Source of the DNA: Thermoplasmatales archaeon SW_10_69_26
Lineage (GTDB): Archaea; Thermoplasmatota; SW-10-69-26
Assembly: GCA_003009755.1 (NCBI GenBank)
Contig: PXUB01000012.1
Span: 6,770 to 56,948, forward strand
Direction: 5' to 3'
DNA: 50,179 nt
The notes below the pieces were generated by a model. The model searched no databases. It was not told where the DNA came from and saw only the letters and a program-made list of their open reading frames with translations. Position numbers and translations under genes: made by a program. Positions 9,068 to 16,767 of this stretch are shown piece by piece. Numbering within the stretch: the stretch's first letter is position 1; every line of letters starts with the position of its first letter.

Positions 9068-9430
9068 TGGCGAGGAAATTTTCATCAAAACGGGGGGCAG
9101 CGGTATGCACGACGCCCCCCAAATCACGAACATATCGACACAGGCCGATGACGCGTCGTGCAGCTGGCGAGGAAATTTTCATCAAAACGGGGGGCAGCGG
9201 TATCCGCGACGCCCCCCAACCACGAACACACCGACGTAGGCCGATGACGCGTCGTGCAGCTGGCGAGGAAATCTCCCTCGAACGGGCAACGGTATCCGCG
9301 ACGCCCCCAACCACGAACACACCGACGTAGGCCGATGACGCGTTGGGCGGCTGACGAGGAAATCTCCCTCGAACGGGCAACGGTATCCGCGACGCCCCCA
9401 ACCACGAACACACCGACGTAGGCCGATGAC
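9068..9430. repeat. Four tandem repeats of 91-97 bp with internal hairpin
   Basis: Units begin at 9068, 9165, 9261 and 9352, each opening with t(g)gcgagga or ctgacgagga and ending in ggccgatgac. Units 1-2 carry aggaaattttcatcaaaacg; units 3-4 carry aggaaatctccctcgaacg instead and are almost identical to each other. In unit 2 the core GGGGGGC/GCCCCCC (9189-9195 with 9211-9217) encloses GCGG-TAT-CCGC, a two-part hairpin. Units 3 and 4 shorten both arms but keep GGGC/GCCC and CGG-TAT-CCG. Degenerate flanking pieces occur just before and after. The array fills the gap between the divergent membrane-protein/nadC group and nadX. It encodes no convincing protein. Confidence 0.9.
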
Positions 9431-9562
9431 CTATCCTGCAAGCGACGGGGGACTCCATCGAGACGGGGTCAGCTGCGGGTGCGGCGGGCCCACCCGCGAG
9501 GCTCGTCGCCGGTCCGAGGCGCGCGGCAAACCTTCATGGCGAGGGGGTCCCTGCCCAGTGCG

Positions 9563-10315
9563 ATGCGTATCCGACTGATCGGGGCTGGCAACATCGGCTC
9601 CTCGCTGGCGAGGGAAGCCGAGGACCTCGGGCTGGCGATCGAGGTCGCCGACCGGGTCGACAAGCGCGCCGCGGCGTTGGCCGAGGAGGTCGACGGTCGC
9701 GTGGTAGCGGCCGAGGACCCCATCGACGACGTCGACCTCGCCGTCGAGGCCGCCAACCAGGACGTCGTGGCGGGGCCGATGTTGGCCGCGCTCGAGGCGG
9801 GCACCGACGCGCTCGTCATGACGACGGGCGCCTTCGCCGACCCCAACCTGCTGGACGCCGCCCGCGAGGCGATGGAGACGACCGGGGCCCGCTGCCACGT
9901 CCCCAGCGGAGGCATCTGCGGGCTCGACGGCGTGAAGGCGCTCGCGCTCGAACCGGGCGCCGACGTGACCCTGACGACGCGCAAGCCGCCCTCCAGCCTG
10001 GGCCCGGTGCCCGACGACGCCGAGGGCGAGGTCTTCCAGGGCACCGCCAAGCAGGCCGTCCAGGAGTTCCCGAAGAACGTGAACGTCGCCGCCAGCCTCG
10101 TGCTCGCCGGGCTCGTGCCCGAGGTGCGCATCGTGGCGGACCCCTCGTTGGACCGGAACACGCACGAGGTCCACGTCTCCAGTCCGAACGTCGAGATCCG
10201 GACCGAGGTCGCCTCCAAGCCCAGCCCGGACAACGCGGCCACGAGCCACATCGCGGTGCTGAGCGCGCAGGCTCGGCTGCGACGGATCGTCGAGCCGCTC
10301 GAGGTCGGGACATAG
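9563..10315 (+). CDS. nadX: L-aspartate dehydrogenase
   Basis: A 250-residue protein of normal family length that oxidises L-aspartate to iminoaspartate with NAD(P)+, the first step of de novo NAD synthesis where aspartate oxidase is absent. The N-terminal Rossmann motif is RLIGAGNIGSSLA. The family signature VPSGGICGLDG follows mid-protein, then TTRKPP, FPKNVNVAA and the C-terminal block KPSPDNAATSHIAVLSA. ATG 9563 places the Rossmann strand directly at the N-terminus, while an open upstream extension looks untranslated. With nadC on the other side of the repeat array, two NAD-pathway genes are clustered. Its TAG stop forms part of the left arm of an inverted repeat. Confidence 0.95.
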   Translation: MRIRLIGAGNIGSSLAREAEDLGLAIEVADRVDKRAAALAEEVDGRVVAAEDPIDDVDLAVEAANQDVVAGPMLAALEAGTDALVMTTGAFADPNLLDAAREAMETTGARCHVPSGGICGLDGVKALALEPGADVTLTTRKPPSSLGPVPDDAEGEVFQGTAKQAVQEFPKNVNVAASLVLAGLVPEVRIVADPSLDRNTHEVHVSSPNVEIRTEVASKPSPDNAATSHIAVLSAQARLRRIVEPLEVGT

Positions 10316-10413
10316 CCTGCCGGTCTTGGTTTGCTTGCGCTCTCGCGCCGGTCTGAGCGCTTTCACCGCCTGAGGCTGAGCGAGAGCTGAACCCAAGCAC
10401 AGCCGGCAGGCTA
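10313..10413. terminator. Long inverted repeat between convergent genes; dispersed element copy 1
   Basis: tagcctgccgg (10313-10323) pairs perfectly with ccggcaggcta (10403-10413), and inside it gctctcgc (10339-10346) pairs with gcgagagc (10380-10387). The hairpin lies between the 3' end of nadX, whose TAG it includes, and the 3' end of the convergent membrane/hotdog gene, so it could end transcription from both sides. Its left part (10317-10359) matches 50086-50128 at 39 of 43 positions, so it is also a dispersed repeat. Confidence 0.7.
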
Positions 10414-10420
10414 GGCGGCC

Positions 10421-11767
10421 TCAGTCGTCGGCGGTGACAGCCTGGAAGGAGGCGGCCACCAGCACTTGCCCGCTGGCGTCGCGGACCTCCACCTCGGCGA
10501 GCGTGGTCGTGCCGGCCTGCTCGGTGACCTCGGCTTCGGCGACGACGTGGCCCTCCTCGACGAAGCCCTCGATCTGGACCTCGGAGGCCACGGTCGAGTG
10601 CTCGGCCTCGGGCGCCTCCGTCTCCATCGCGACCGCGGCCGCCAGCTCGGCCAGCGAGATCAGCAAGCCGGATTGCACGGCGCCGGTCGCATCGTGCAGG
10701 CGCTCGCTGGCATCCAGGGTGCACACCGCTCGGCCGGGCGCGACGTGCGTCAGCGTCGTGTTCAACGCCTCGTGCACGGGCGGCAGATCCGGTTCGCGGT
10801 CGGTGAGGCCGCGCAGCGACCGGCGGGCGTGCTCGGTCATCGCCAGGCCCTCGTCCTCGTCGTCGGCCTCCTCGGAGGCGTCGGTCGAGGATCGGCCGGT
10901 GTCGGGCGTGGCGTAGCCGTCCTCGCGGCTGTCCTCGGCTTCCTCCTCGCTCTCGTCGGCGGAGGCGTCGGGCGGATCCGGCCAGGGCGACAGCTCGTCC
11001 TCGCCCGAGGAGGCCGCGGACGTCCCCTCGTTGGCCTCTTCGTCGGCGGGTTCGGGGTCCTCGTCGGGGTCGCTCGGCTGGGGATCCTCGCGGGCGGGCT
11101 CGACCGGGCGCTGGGGCTGGAGGGTCTCGACGTCCGCCGTCGCCTCCTCGGCAGCCGAGGGCCCCGAGGTGGAGCCGCTGGCGGGCGCCTTGTGGCGGCT
11201 GCCAGCCGGCGTGGGTTGGGCCGTGGTCGAGGCGCGCCGGGTCACGTTGGGGGCGGTCTGGTTCCAGGCCTTCCGCGTGACGCCCAGCGACAGGCCCCAG
11301 ATGCCGTGCGCGGCGCCCAGGAAGGTCGGATCGAGGCCCTGGACCATGACCGGGTTCGCGTAGGGGAGAAAGCCCCACCAGGCGACGGCGAAGGTGGCCA
11401 GGCCGAACCCGAGCCCGAGCACGCCGTAGGCGGGGGTCTCGGCGATGCCGTCGAGGCCGGTCGCCTCGCGCAGGCGGGGGGCGAGAGCGGCGAACAGGCC
11501 GCCGACGACGACGGCGACGACGAGGTGCAGGCCCATGCCGAGCGCGATCTCGTTCATCGAGAACGTCAGCGTGCCGCCGGCCTGCATCGATCGCAGCACG
11601 GTCGCGGCGACGTAGCCGGGGAACGCCCACAGCCCGGCGCCGGCGACCCAGGTCGCCGCCATCTCGACCAGAGCCATCACCAAGCCGGCGAGCACGCTGG
11701 CCAACAGCACCAGCTCGTTGCGTCGCAGGGCGGCGGACAGCTTGGCGAAGGCCACGTCCACCCTCAC
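10421..11767 (-). CDS. Membrane domain fused to hotdog thioesterase-like domain
   Basis: A 448-residue protein in three parts. Residues about 1-165 carry around four hydrophobic helices. Residues about 170-315 are a Pro/Glu/Asp/Ser-rich, surely disordered linker. Residues about 315-448 look like a PaaI-type hotdog fold (HEALNTTL, then GAVQSGLLISLAELAAAVA, then beta-strands ending in LVAASFQAVTA). In PaaI enzymes the helix usually begins with HGG and has Asp further on; here these are QSG and Glu, so catalysis is uncertain. The enzyme domain would be tethered to the membrane, perhaps acting on acyl-CoA or another thioester. The gene is convergent with nadX, separated by the inverted repeat. 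ORF integrity is clear; domain naming is moderately sure. Confidence 0.75.
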   Translation of the reverse strand: MRVDVAFAKLSAALRRNELVLLASVLAGLVMALVEMAATWVAGAGLWAFPGYVAATVLRSMQAGGTLTFSMNEIALGMGLHLVVAVVVGGLFAALAPRLREATGLDGIAETPAYGVLGLGFGLATFAVAWWGFLPYANPVMVQGLDPTFLGAAHGIWGLSLGVTRKAWNQTAPNVTRRASTTAQPTPAGSRHKAPASGSTSGPSAAEEATADVETLQPQRPVEPAREDPQPSDPDEDPEPADEEANEGTSAASSGEDELSPWPDPPDASADESEEEAEDSREDGYATPDTGRSSTDASEEADDEDEGLAMTEHARRSLRGLTDREPDLPPVHEALNTTLTHVAPGRAVCTLDASERLHDATGAVQSGLLISLAELAAAVAMETEAPEAEHSTVASEVQIEGFVEEGHVVAEAEVTEQAGTTTLAEVEVRDASGQVLVAASFQAVTADD

Positions 11768-11960
11768 CAGGCCGGTCCAAGGGGCTTAAATTCTGCCCGA
11801 AGGGGCCTGTCCCCGTCCGTCGCCCTGCCCCGGGCCACACGACCCGAGACAGGTCGTTTCGCGGGGATCGAGGCGGCCGCGGGGCAGCTATTTCTATCGA
11901 GTTGGTCTTATCCTTACAGGGACGACCGAAACGCCGACGTGGGGAACCCCCCTCGGGGAC

Positions 11961-12443
11961 GTGATCGCCGTGAGCCTCTTCGACGCCGTCCAGGTCCTCC
12001 ATGTCCTCTCCGCCGCGCTCGCCCTCGGCGGGCTGGCCGCGCTGCCGTTCGTCGCCGCCCGCGTCCACGGCGCCGGCGACTCACGGTTCGCCAGCTACGG
12101 CCTGTCGATCATGCGGACGATCGAGATGGGGCTCGTCTGGCCGGCGGCCGCCGGGATCGTGGGGCTGGGGTTGGCGATGGTCGAGGGCCCGATCGCTCGG
12201 TTCAGCTTCACCGCCGAGGGCAGCGGCTGGCTGCACGTCGGGACGACGCTGTGGACCGTGCTCGCCTTGGCGCTCTACGGGATGGCTCGCCTCCGCGGTG
12301 AGCTGGTCGCCGAAGCCGAGGACGGGGCCACGGGCGGCAATCCCGTCCGACGGCTGTGGCAAGGGTGGGCGGCGGCCTGGGCCCTCGCCATCCTGTGCGT
12401 GGCCGGCGGGGTCGCCGTGATGTCGCTGAGGCTAGGCGCCTAG
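11961..12443 (+). CDS. Four-TM membrane protein, DUF2269-like
   Basis: A 160-residue integral membrane protein with segments near residues 8-32, 54-76, 89-107 and 134-155. The opening VLHVLSAALALGG with a conserved-looking His resembles DUF2269/copper-resistance-D-like small membrane proteins (LLHVLGA...GG), whose function is not established. The start is GTG 11961, with GTG 11970 also possible. An AT-richer stretch at about 11889-11915 (ctatttctatcg, tcttatccttac) upstream probably holds the promoter. It is divergent from the membrane/hotdog gene. The family assignment is tentative. Confidence 0.68.
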   Translation: MIAVSLFDAVQVLHVLSAALALGGLAALPFVAARVHGAGDSRFASYGLSIMRTIEMGLVWPAAAGIVGLGLAMVEGPIARFSFTAEGSGWLHVGTTLWTVLALALYGMARLRGELVAEAEDGATGGNPVRRLWQGWAAAWALAILCVAGGVAVMSLRLGA

Positions 12444-12535
12444 CCGAGAAGACGATCGATGTCAGCGACGAGGCGAACCGTCGGAGCCTGTCGTTCGCAA
12501 CGCTTTTGCGGGCCATGTGTCCTCGGCCCGTGGTT

Positions 12536-12802
12536 ATGTTCGCCAAGAAGCCCATCACCGTCGCGCTCGCGGCGCTGTTCGTCGCAAGCTTCGCGTTCCC
12601 GACCGCCGCCGCCGAGCCCAAGGACCCCCGCGACATCGAGACCGGCAACGACACCGTCGACTGTATCATCCAGCACTTGTTCAGCGGCTGGTACGTCGGT
12701 AACTGCCTGGAGGCCCCCTCCAGCACGGGCGGCCCCGGTGAGACGCTCGACTGCGTCTACGAGCACCTCAAGGCCGGCTGGTTCGTCGGCAACTGCCTTT
12801 GA
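12536..12802 (+). CDS. Tiny secreted protein with two Cys-x13-Cys repeats
   Basis: An 88-residue protein from ATG 12536 with a clear signal peptide ending TAAAEP. The mature part contains the same motif twice: DC, thirteen residues, then CL, with the shared core GW(Y/F)VGNCL (DCIIQHLFSGWYVGNCL and DCVYEHLKAGWFVGNCL). Each repeat could form a disulfide-closed hairpin. A TATA-like cgcttttgcg lies about 33 bp upstream. The next gene encodes a related secreted protein. The open frame extends upstream to 12356 but only this start gives a signal peptide. No known family was recognised. Confidence 0.72.
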   Translation: MFAKKPITVALAALFVASFAFPTAAAEPKDPRDIETGNDTVDCIIQHLFSGWYVGNCLEAPSSTGGPGETLDCVYEHLKAGWFVGNCL

Positions 12803-12919
12803 TCCCCTGAGACCGCAGCTCGCTGGGCCGGAGGCCCTGCCTCCGGCGCTTTCCTTCTTCTCGACCACGACCTCGTCTCGTTCCGTGCAAGTTTTGCCAC
12901 CGTGGGTCGTTCCGCGACC

Positions 12920-13219
12920 ATGGATCGCACGATCCTCGGCATCGTCGTAGCGAGCCTGCTAGCAACCACCGCTGTCCTGCCCGCGACGGCGAGCGCGATC
13001 GAAGACCAACCCGAGAGCGTCGACACGGACGACGAAGAGGTGCTGCTCGAGTGCATCCTCTACTACCGCGTCGCCGTCACGGACTGCCCGGACTACTACG
13101 AGCCGCCCGAGGAGACCGCCGGGATCCTCGACGAAGACAACGACGACAGCTTCTACGAGTGCATGAAGAACGGCGGGTTCGTCGGCTACTGCCTCGAGAA
13201 GACCGGCGTCCTGCCCTGA
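12920..13219 (+). CDS. Tiny secreted acidic protein with Cys pairs
   Basis: A 99-residue protein from ATG 12920 with a signal peptide (MDRTILGIVVASLL... to TASA). The mature portion is strongly acidic and carries two Cys pairs: ECILYYRVAVTDC and ECMKNGGFVGYCLE. The second pair resembles the GWxVGNCL motif of the preceding gene, so the two are probably diverged paralogs in one short transcription unit, 117 bp apart. GTG 12902 upstream is an alternative start. The role is unknown; extracellular location and disulfides are inferred from the signal and paired cysteines. Confidence 0.7.
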   Translation: MDRTILGIVVASLLATTAVLPATASAIEDQPESVDTDDEEVLLECILYYRVAVTDCPDYYEPPEETAGILDEDNDDSFYECMKNGGFVGYCLEKTGVLP

Positions 13220-13379
13220 TCTCTGCGACGTCGATCCGAACCTGACGCCGGGACGACCCCGGCCGTCTTCTACTCTTCTCCGCCGGGACACCCAGACCAT
13301 CAAAGCCGCGAAGCCGGCGGTGGATGACGGCGTGGCGAGGGCCCCGCAGCCATCGAACCGGCGATGAAGGTACCTAGCA

Positions 13380-13702
13380 GCGAGATCGAGACCTCATCGA
13401 TGGAGGCGGTCGGTCTCTCCCCTCGCCGTCCGCCAGCGTCGAGCCCGAGCGATAGCCGCCGGGCAAGCGACGCTGGCGATTCGGACGGCCTCACCGGTAT
13501 CTGCCGTCGGCCGTCCTCGCCCGAGAGATCGGTTCTCCGCCACCGCTATGGACGCAATCGGTCCCGATCTCTCGGGAACCGGAGGGTCGGCCTGGCGGCA
13601 GCGACCCTCCGGATCCGTACGAACCGAGCGGTGACGCCGGTTCGTACTCTCCCACGAGACAGAGACCTCAGCTATGGCCTCAGTCGGTCTCTGTCTCGTG
13701 GG
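13380..13702. other. Array of six consecutive strong hairpins
   Basis: Six stems follow one another. H0: gcgag/ctcgc plus gagacc/ggtctc (13380-13426). H1: gccgtcc plus gccagcgtcg pairing with cgacgctggc and ggacggc (13425-13489). H2: cccgagagatcgg with ccgatctctcggg (13520-13532/13564-13576). H3: ccggagggtcg with cgaccctccgg (13579-13589/13602-13612). H4: gtacgaaccg with cggttcgtac (13617-13626/13638-13647). H5: a perfect 17-bp stem (13651-13667/13686-13702). H0 and H5 share stem ends and an atgg-containing loop, so they look homologous. The array occupies the convergent gap between the small secreted protein genes and aspS, and H5 overlaps the end of aspS. The gap 13220-13379 holds nothing else I recognise. 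Confidence 0.9.
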
Positions 13703-14994
13703 AACAGCACAGCTTCCCGGATGTTGTGCAGGTCGAGCATCTCCATCACGATGCGCTCGATGCCGAGGCCGAAGCCGCCGTGGGGCGGCATGCCGTACGT
13801 GAACGGCTTGAGGTAGTCCTCGAAGTCCTCGGTGTCGGCGCCCATCTCCTCGATCCGCTGGCGGAGCAGGTCGGGGTCGTGGACGCGTTGGGCCCCGCTG
13901 GTGACCTCCATGCCGGACTTGCCGAGGTCGAAGCTGCGCGACAGCTCCTCGCCCTCGGGCTGGGCGTAGAAGGGCTTGCACTCGTCGGGGTACTTCGTGA
14001 TGAAGTAGTACTCGTGGCCCTTCTCCTCCATGATGTCCCCGAGCGCGTACTCGGCCTCGGTCGACAGGTCCTCGCCCCAGGCGACCTCTTCCTCGACGTC
14101 GTCGGCCGTCCAGTCGAGCGCCTCGTCGTAGGTGACGCGCGGGAACGGCGTGTCGGGGACGGTGACCTCGTGATCGAGCAGCTCGAGCTCCTCGGTGCAG
14201 TTCTCGTCGACGAAGCTCGTGATGGCGTGCACGAGGTTCTCGAGCACCCACAGCACGTCGTCCTCGTCGTCGATGAAGGCGACCTCGCAGTCGAACGCGC
14301 TGGACTCGTTGAGGTGCCGGCGCGTGTTGTGGCTCTCGGCGCGGAAGTACTTCGCGATCTCGAAGACCTTGTCCAGCCCGGTCGCCATCATCATCTGCTT
14401 GTACAGCTGCGGGCTCTGGGACAGATAGGCGGTCTCCTCGAAGTACTGGACCTCGAAGATGTCGGTCCCGCCCTCGCTGGCGGCGCCGATGATGTTGGGC
14501 GAGGTGAACTCGGTGAAGCCCTCCTCTTGCAGCCACTGGCGGCCCCCCTCGACGGCGGCGGCGCGGACCGCGAAGATGGCCTGGACCTCGGGCTTGCGGA
14601 CGTCGAGGAACCGGTTCTCCAGGCGGGTGTCCACGTCCGTGTCGACGCGGTCGACGACGCCCATCGGGAGCGGCGTCTGGGCCTCGTTCAGCAGCTCGGC
14701 CTCGTCGGGCAGCACCTCGAAGCCGCCCGGCGCCTCGTCGGACTCCTGGACGGTGCCCGCGATGGCGGCCACGCTCTCGCGGTTGGCCTCGACGAGCGTG
14801 TCGACGGTGTCCTCGTCGACCTTGCCCTTCGGGAGCACGATCTGCCCGGTCTCGGTGCCCTGGCGCAGTTCGACGAACGCGATGCCGCCCAGATCCCGGA
14901 CCTCCTGGATCCAGCCCGCCACGACGACCTCGCGGCCGTCGTCGTCGGGACCCAGCTCGGGGATCGCGACGCGCTCGCTGAGGGGGATGCTCAT
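13672..14994 (-). CDS. aspS: Aspartyl-tRNA synthetase, archaeal type
   Basis: A 440-residue class II synthetase that charges tRNA-Asp with aspartate in the cytosol, and possibly tRNA-Asn as well in lineages without AsnRS. An N-terminal OB-fold anticodon-binding domain ([10 protein letters not shown]..., about residues 20-110) precedes the catalytic core. Motif 2 appears as [15 protein letters not shown] and motif 3 as [12 protein letters not shown]. The length fits the short archaeal/eukaryal type, without the bacterial insertion domain. ATG 14994 is chosen because a TATA-like ctttatga lies about 25 bp upstream on the plus-strand reading; the open frame continues upstream to 15144. The TAG stop lies inside the loop of a perfect 17-bp hairpin. 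Discriminating versus non-discriminating specificity cannot be settled here. Confidence 0.96.
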   Translation of the reverse strand: MSIPLSERVAIPELGPDDDGREVVVAGWIQEVRDLGGIAFVELRQGTETGQIVLPKGKVDEDTVDTLVEANRESVAAIAGTVQESDEAPGGFEVLPDEAELLNEAQTPLPMGVVDRVDTDVDTRLENRFLDVRKPEVQAIFAVRAAAVEGGRQWLQEEGFTEFTSPNIIGAASEGGTDIFEVQYFEETAYLSQSPQLYKQMMMATGLDKVFEIAKYFRAESHNTRRHLNESSAFDCEVAFIDDEDDVLWVLENLVHAITSFVDENCTEELELLDHEVTVPDTPFPRVTYDEALDWTADDVEEEVAWGEDLSTEAEYALGDIMEEKGHEYYFITKYPDECKPFYAQPEGEELSRSFDLGKSGMEVTSGAQRVHDPDLLRQRIEEMGADTEDFEDYLKPFTYGMPPHGGFGLGIERIVMEMLDLHNIREAVLFPRDRDRLRP

Positions 14995-15015
14995 GGCCGA
15001 TGGAATGGGGACGTC

Positions 15016-15023
15016 CTTTATGA
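15016..15023 (-). promoter_or_regulatory. TATA-like box for aspS
   Basis: On the minus strand this reads tcataaag, centred about 25 bp before ATG 14994. It implies a leaderless aspS mRNA and argues against the 50-codon upstream extension. Confidence 0.55.
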
Positions 15024-15199
15024 ATGGGACGGGGCGGCCCGCGACCACGTCCGGGGCGGCGTCGAAGAGGTCCGGGGACAGGCTGGCGAACTCCAGCGTC
15101 GATCGATCGGAGTCCTCCTCCGCGCTCTCACCAGCCTCGCCCATCGCCCTCTCGTCCGGCCGGTCGGGGTTGCAGGCTTCGGACGAGTCTCCGGCGGCC

Positions 15200-16558
15200 T
15201 CACGCGAGGGCTTCGAGGCCCTGCTGGCTGACCTCGTCGAAGGCGGCCCACTGGTTGCTGGAGAGGTGCTCGCGCGGGTCGACGAGCTCGCCGTACAGGC
15301 ACGTGACGGCGGCGGTCACCGGGCTGACCAGGTAGGACTTGGATTCGACGTGGCCCATGCGGCCAGGGAAGTTCCGGTTGCTGGTGCTCACGCAGACCTC
15401 GCCCTCGTCGAGGACACCGCCCATGCCGCCGAAGCAGGCCCCGCAGCTGGACGGGTTGAACACGCCGCCGGCGTCGGTGACGACGTCGGCGATGCCCTCG
15501 GCCATCGCTTCGCGGTAGATGCGTTGGCTGGCCGGGTACACGAGAAGGCGCGTGCCGTCGGCCATCTCCTCGCCCTCGAGGATCTGGGCGACGACGCGCA
15601 GGTCCTCCAGGCGCGCGTTCGTGCACGAGCCGACGAACACCTGGTCGACCGGACCGGTATCGGTCTCGGCGACCGGGTAGACGTTGTCCGGCGACTGCGG
15701 GCGGGCGACGAGCGGCTCGAGCTGGTCGAGATCGACCTCGACGGTGCGCTCGAAGCTGGCGTCGGGATCGCTGGCCAAGTCCTCGTGCTCGCGGATCTCG
15801 TCGCGGCGGCCGTTCTTGATGTCGGGCAGACCCTCGAGGTACCCGATCGTCTCCCGATCGGGCTCGATCATGCCGGCCTTGGCGCCGAGCTCGGTCGTCA
15901 TGTTCGTGATCGTCAGGCGCTGGTACATCGGCATCGAGTCCAGGCCTGGGCCGCCGAACTCGATGCTCTTGTAGATGCCGCCGCGCGTGGTGAGCTCGCC
16001 GAGCAGGTGCAAGATCAGATCCTTGCTCATCACCGGGAACTCGTAGCCGCCGGTGAGCTCGACACGGATCGTCTCGGGCACCTTGAACCAGCACTCGCCG
16101 GTGGCGAACACGCTGGCCATCTCGGTGGGGCCGATCCCGCAGGCGAACGAGCCGACGGCGCCGGCCATGTTCGTGTGGCTGTCGGTGCCGACGACGATGT
16201 CGCCCGGCAGGCAGTGGCCCTCCTCGACGAGGATCTGGTGGCAGATCCCGTGGTTGCCGATGTCGTAGAAGTGTTGCAGGTCGTGGCGGTCGACGAAGTC
16301 CCGCACGATGCCGTGCAGGCGGGCCGAGGACTCGTCGGAGGCGGGGACCCAGTGGTCGATCGGGATCACGATCTTGTCGCGGTCCCAGACCTCGTCGGCC
16401 CCCATCTCGTTGAAGGGTTTGACGAGCTGGGCGCAGGCCTCGTGAGCCATCGCTACGTCGACGGGGACCTCGACGACCTCGCCAGGGGCCACCCGTGGAC
16501 GGTCGGCGTGGTCGGCGAGGATCTTCTCGGCCATCGTCTGGCCGCCGGAGGAGGGCAT
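15200..16558 (-). CDS. 3-isopropylmalate dehydratase / homoaconitase large subunit
   Basis: A 452-residue aconitase-superfamily large subunit holding a [4Fe-4S] cluster that performs reversible dehydration-rehydration. Family motifs include the N-terminal AEKILADHA, GNHGICHQI, GDIVVGTDSHT and the cluster cysteines in VGSCTNAR and CGACFGG. The closest role is leucine biosynthesis (LeuC) or the related homoaconitase/methylthioalkylmalate-type isomerases; the sequence does not decide. A separate small subunit is normally needed, and none is encoded nearby. The start ATG 16558 is supported by a TATA-like box about 28 bp upstream; ATG 16534 (MAEKILADHA) is the alternative and would match usual family N-termini. 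Confidence 0.9.
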   Translation of the reverse strand: MPSSGGQTMAEKILADHADRPRVAPGEVVEVPVDVAMAHEACAQLVKPFNEMGADEVWDRDKIVIPIDHWVPASDESSARLHGIVRDFVDRHDLQHFYDIGNHGICHQILVEEGHCLPGDIVVGTDSHTNMAGAVGSFACGIGPTEMASVFATGECWFKVPETIRVELTGGYEFPVMSKDLILHLLGELTTRGGIYKSIEFGGPGLDSMPMYQRLTITNMTTELGAKAGMIEPDRETIGYLEGLPDIKNGRRDEIREHEDLASDPDASFERTVEVDLDQLEPLVARPQSPDNVYPVAETDTGPVDQVFVGSCTNARLEDLRVVAQILEGEEMADGTRLLVYPASQRIYREAMAEGIADVVTDAGGVFNPSSCGACFGGMGGVLDEGEVCVSTSNRNFPGRMGHVESKSYLVSPVTAAVTCLYGELVDPREHLSSNQWAAFDEVSQQGLEALA

Positions 16559-16583
16559 CGTAGCGTGTTGAATGGTCTCCCAT

Positions 16584-16591
16584 GCTTAAGG
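16584..16591 (-). promoter_or_regulatory. TATA-like box for the isopropylmalate dehydratase gene
   Basis: On the minus strand it reads ccttaagc, about 28 bp before ATG 16558, consistent with transcription starting at or next to that codon. Confidence 0.5.
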
Positions 16592-16767
16592 GCTTGCTCG
16601 GGGGCTGGGACCCGGCTGTCTGGTTAAGCAGGGGCCGCGAAGGACACGAAGGATCGCCAAGGCCACGAAGGGCCTGTGACTCGCCGCCGGGCGGCGTTGT
16701 CACGGCAGCTGGACCGTCGGGACCGGGGGGCGACAGGTACTTGCCGGCGCGTTCGGTGGCGGACACG

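Noticed and set aside
9068-9430. CRISPR array
   Set aside because: The units repeat over their full 91-97 bp, with no unique spacers, and no cas genes are present.
13380-13702. Integron attC sites or retron msr/msd DNA
   Set aside because: No integrase or reverse transcriptase is nearby, and the stems are perfect without the extrahelical bases of attC sites.
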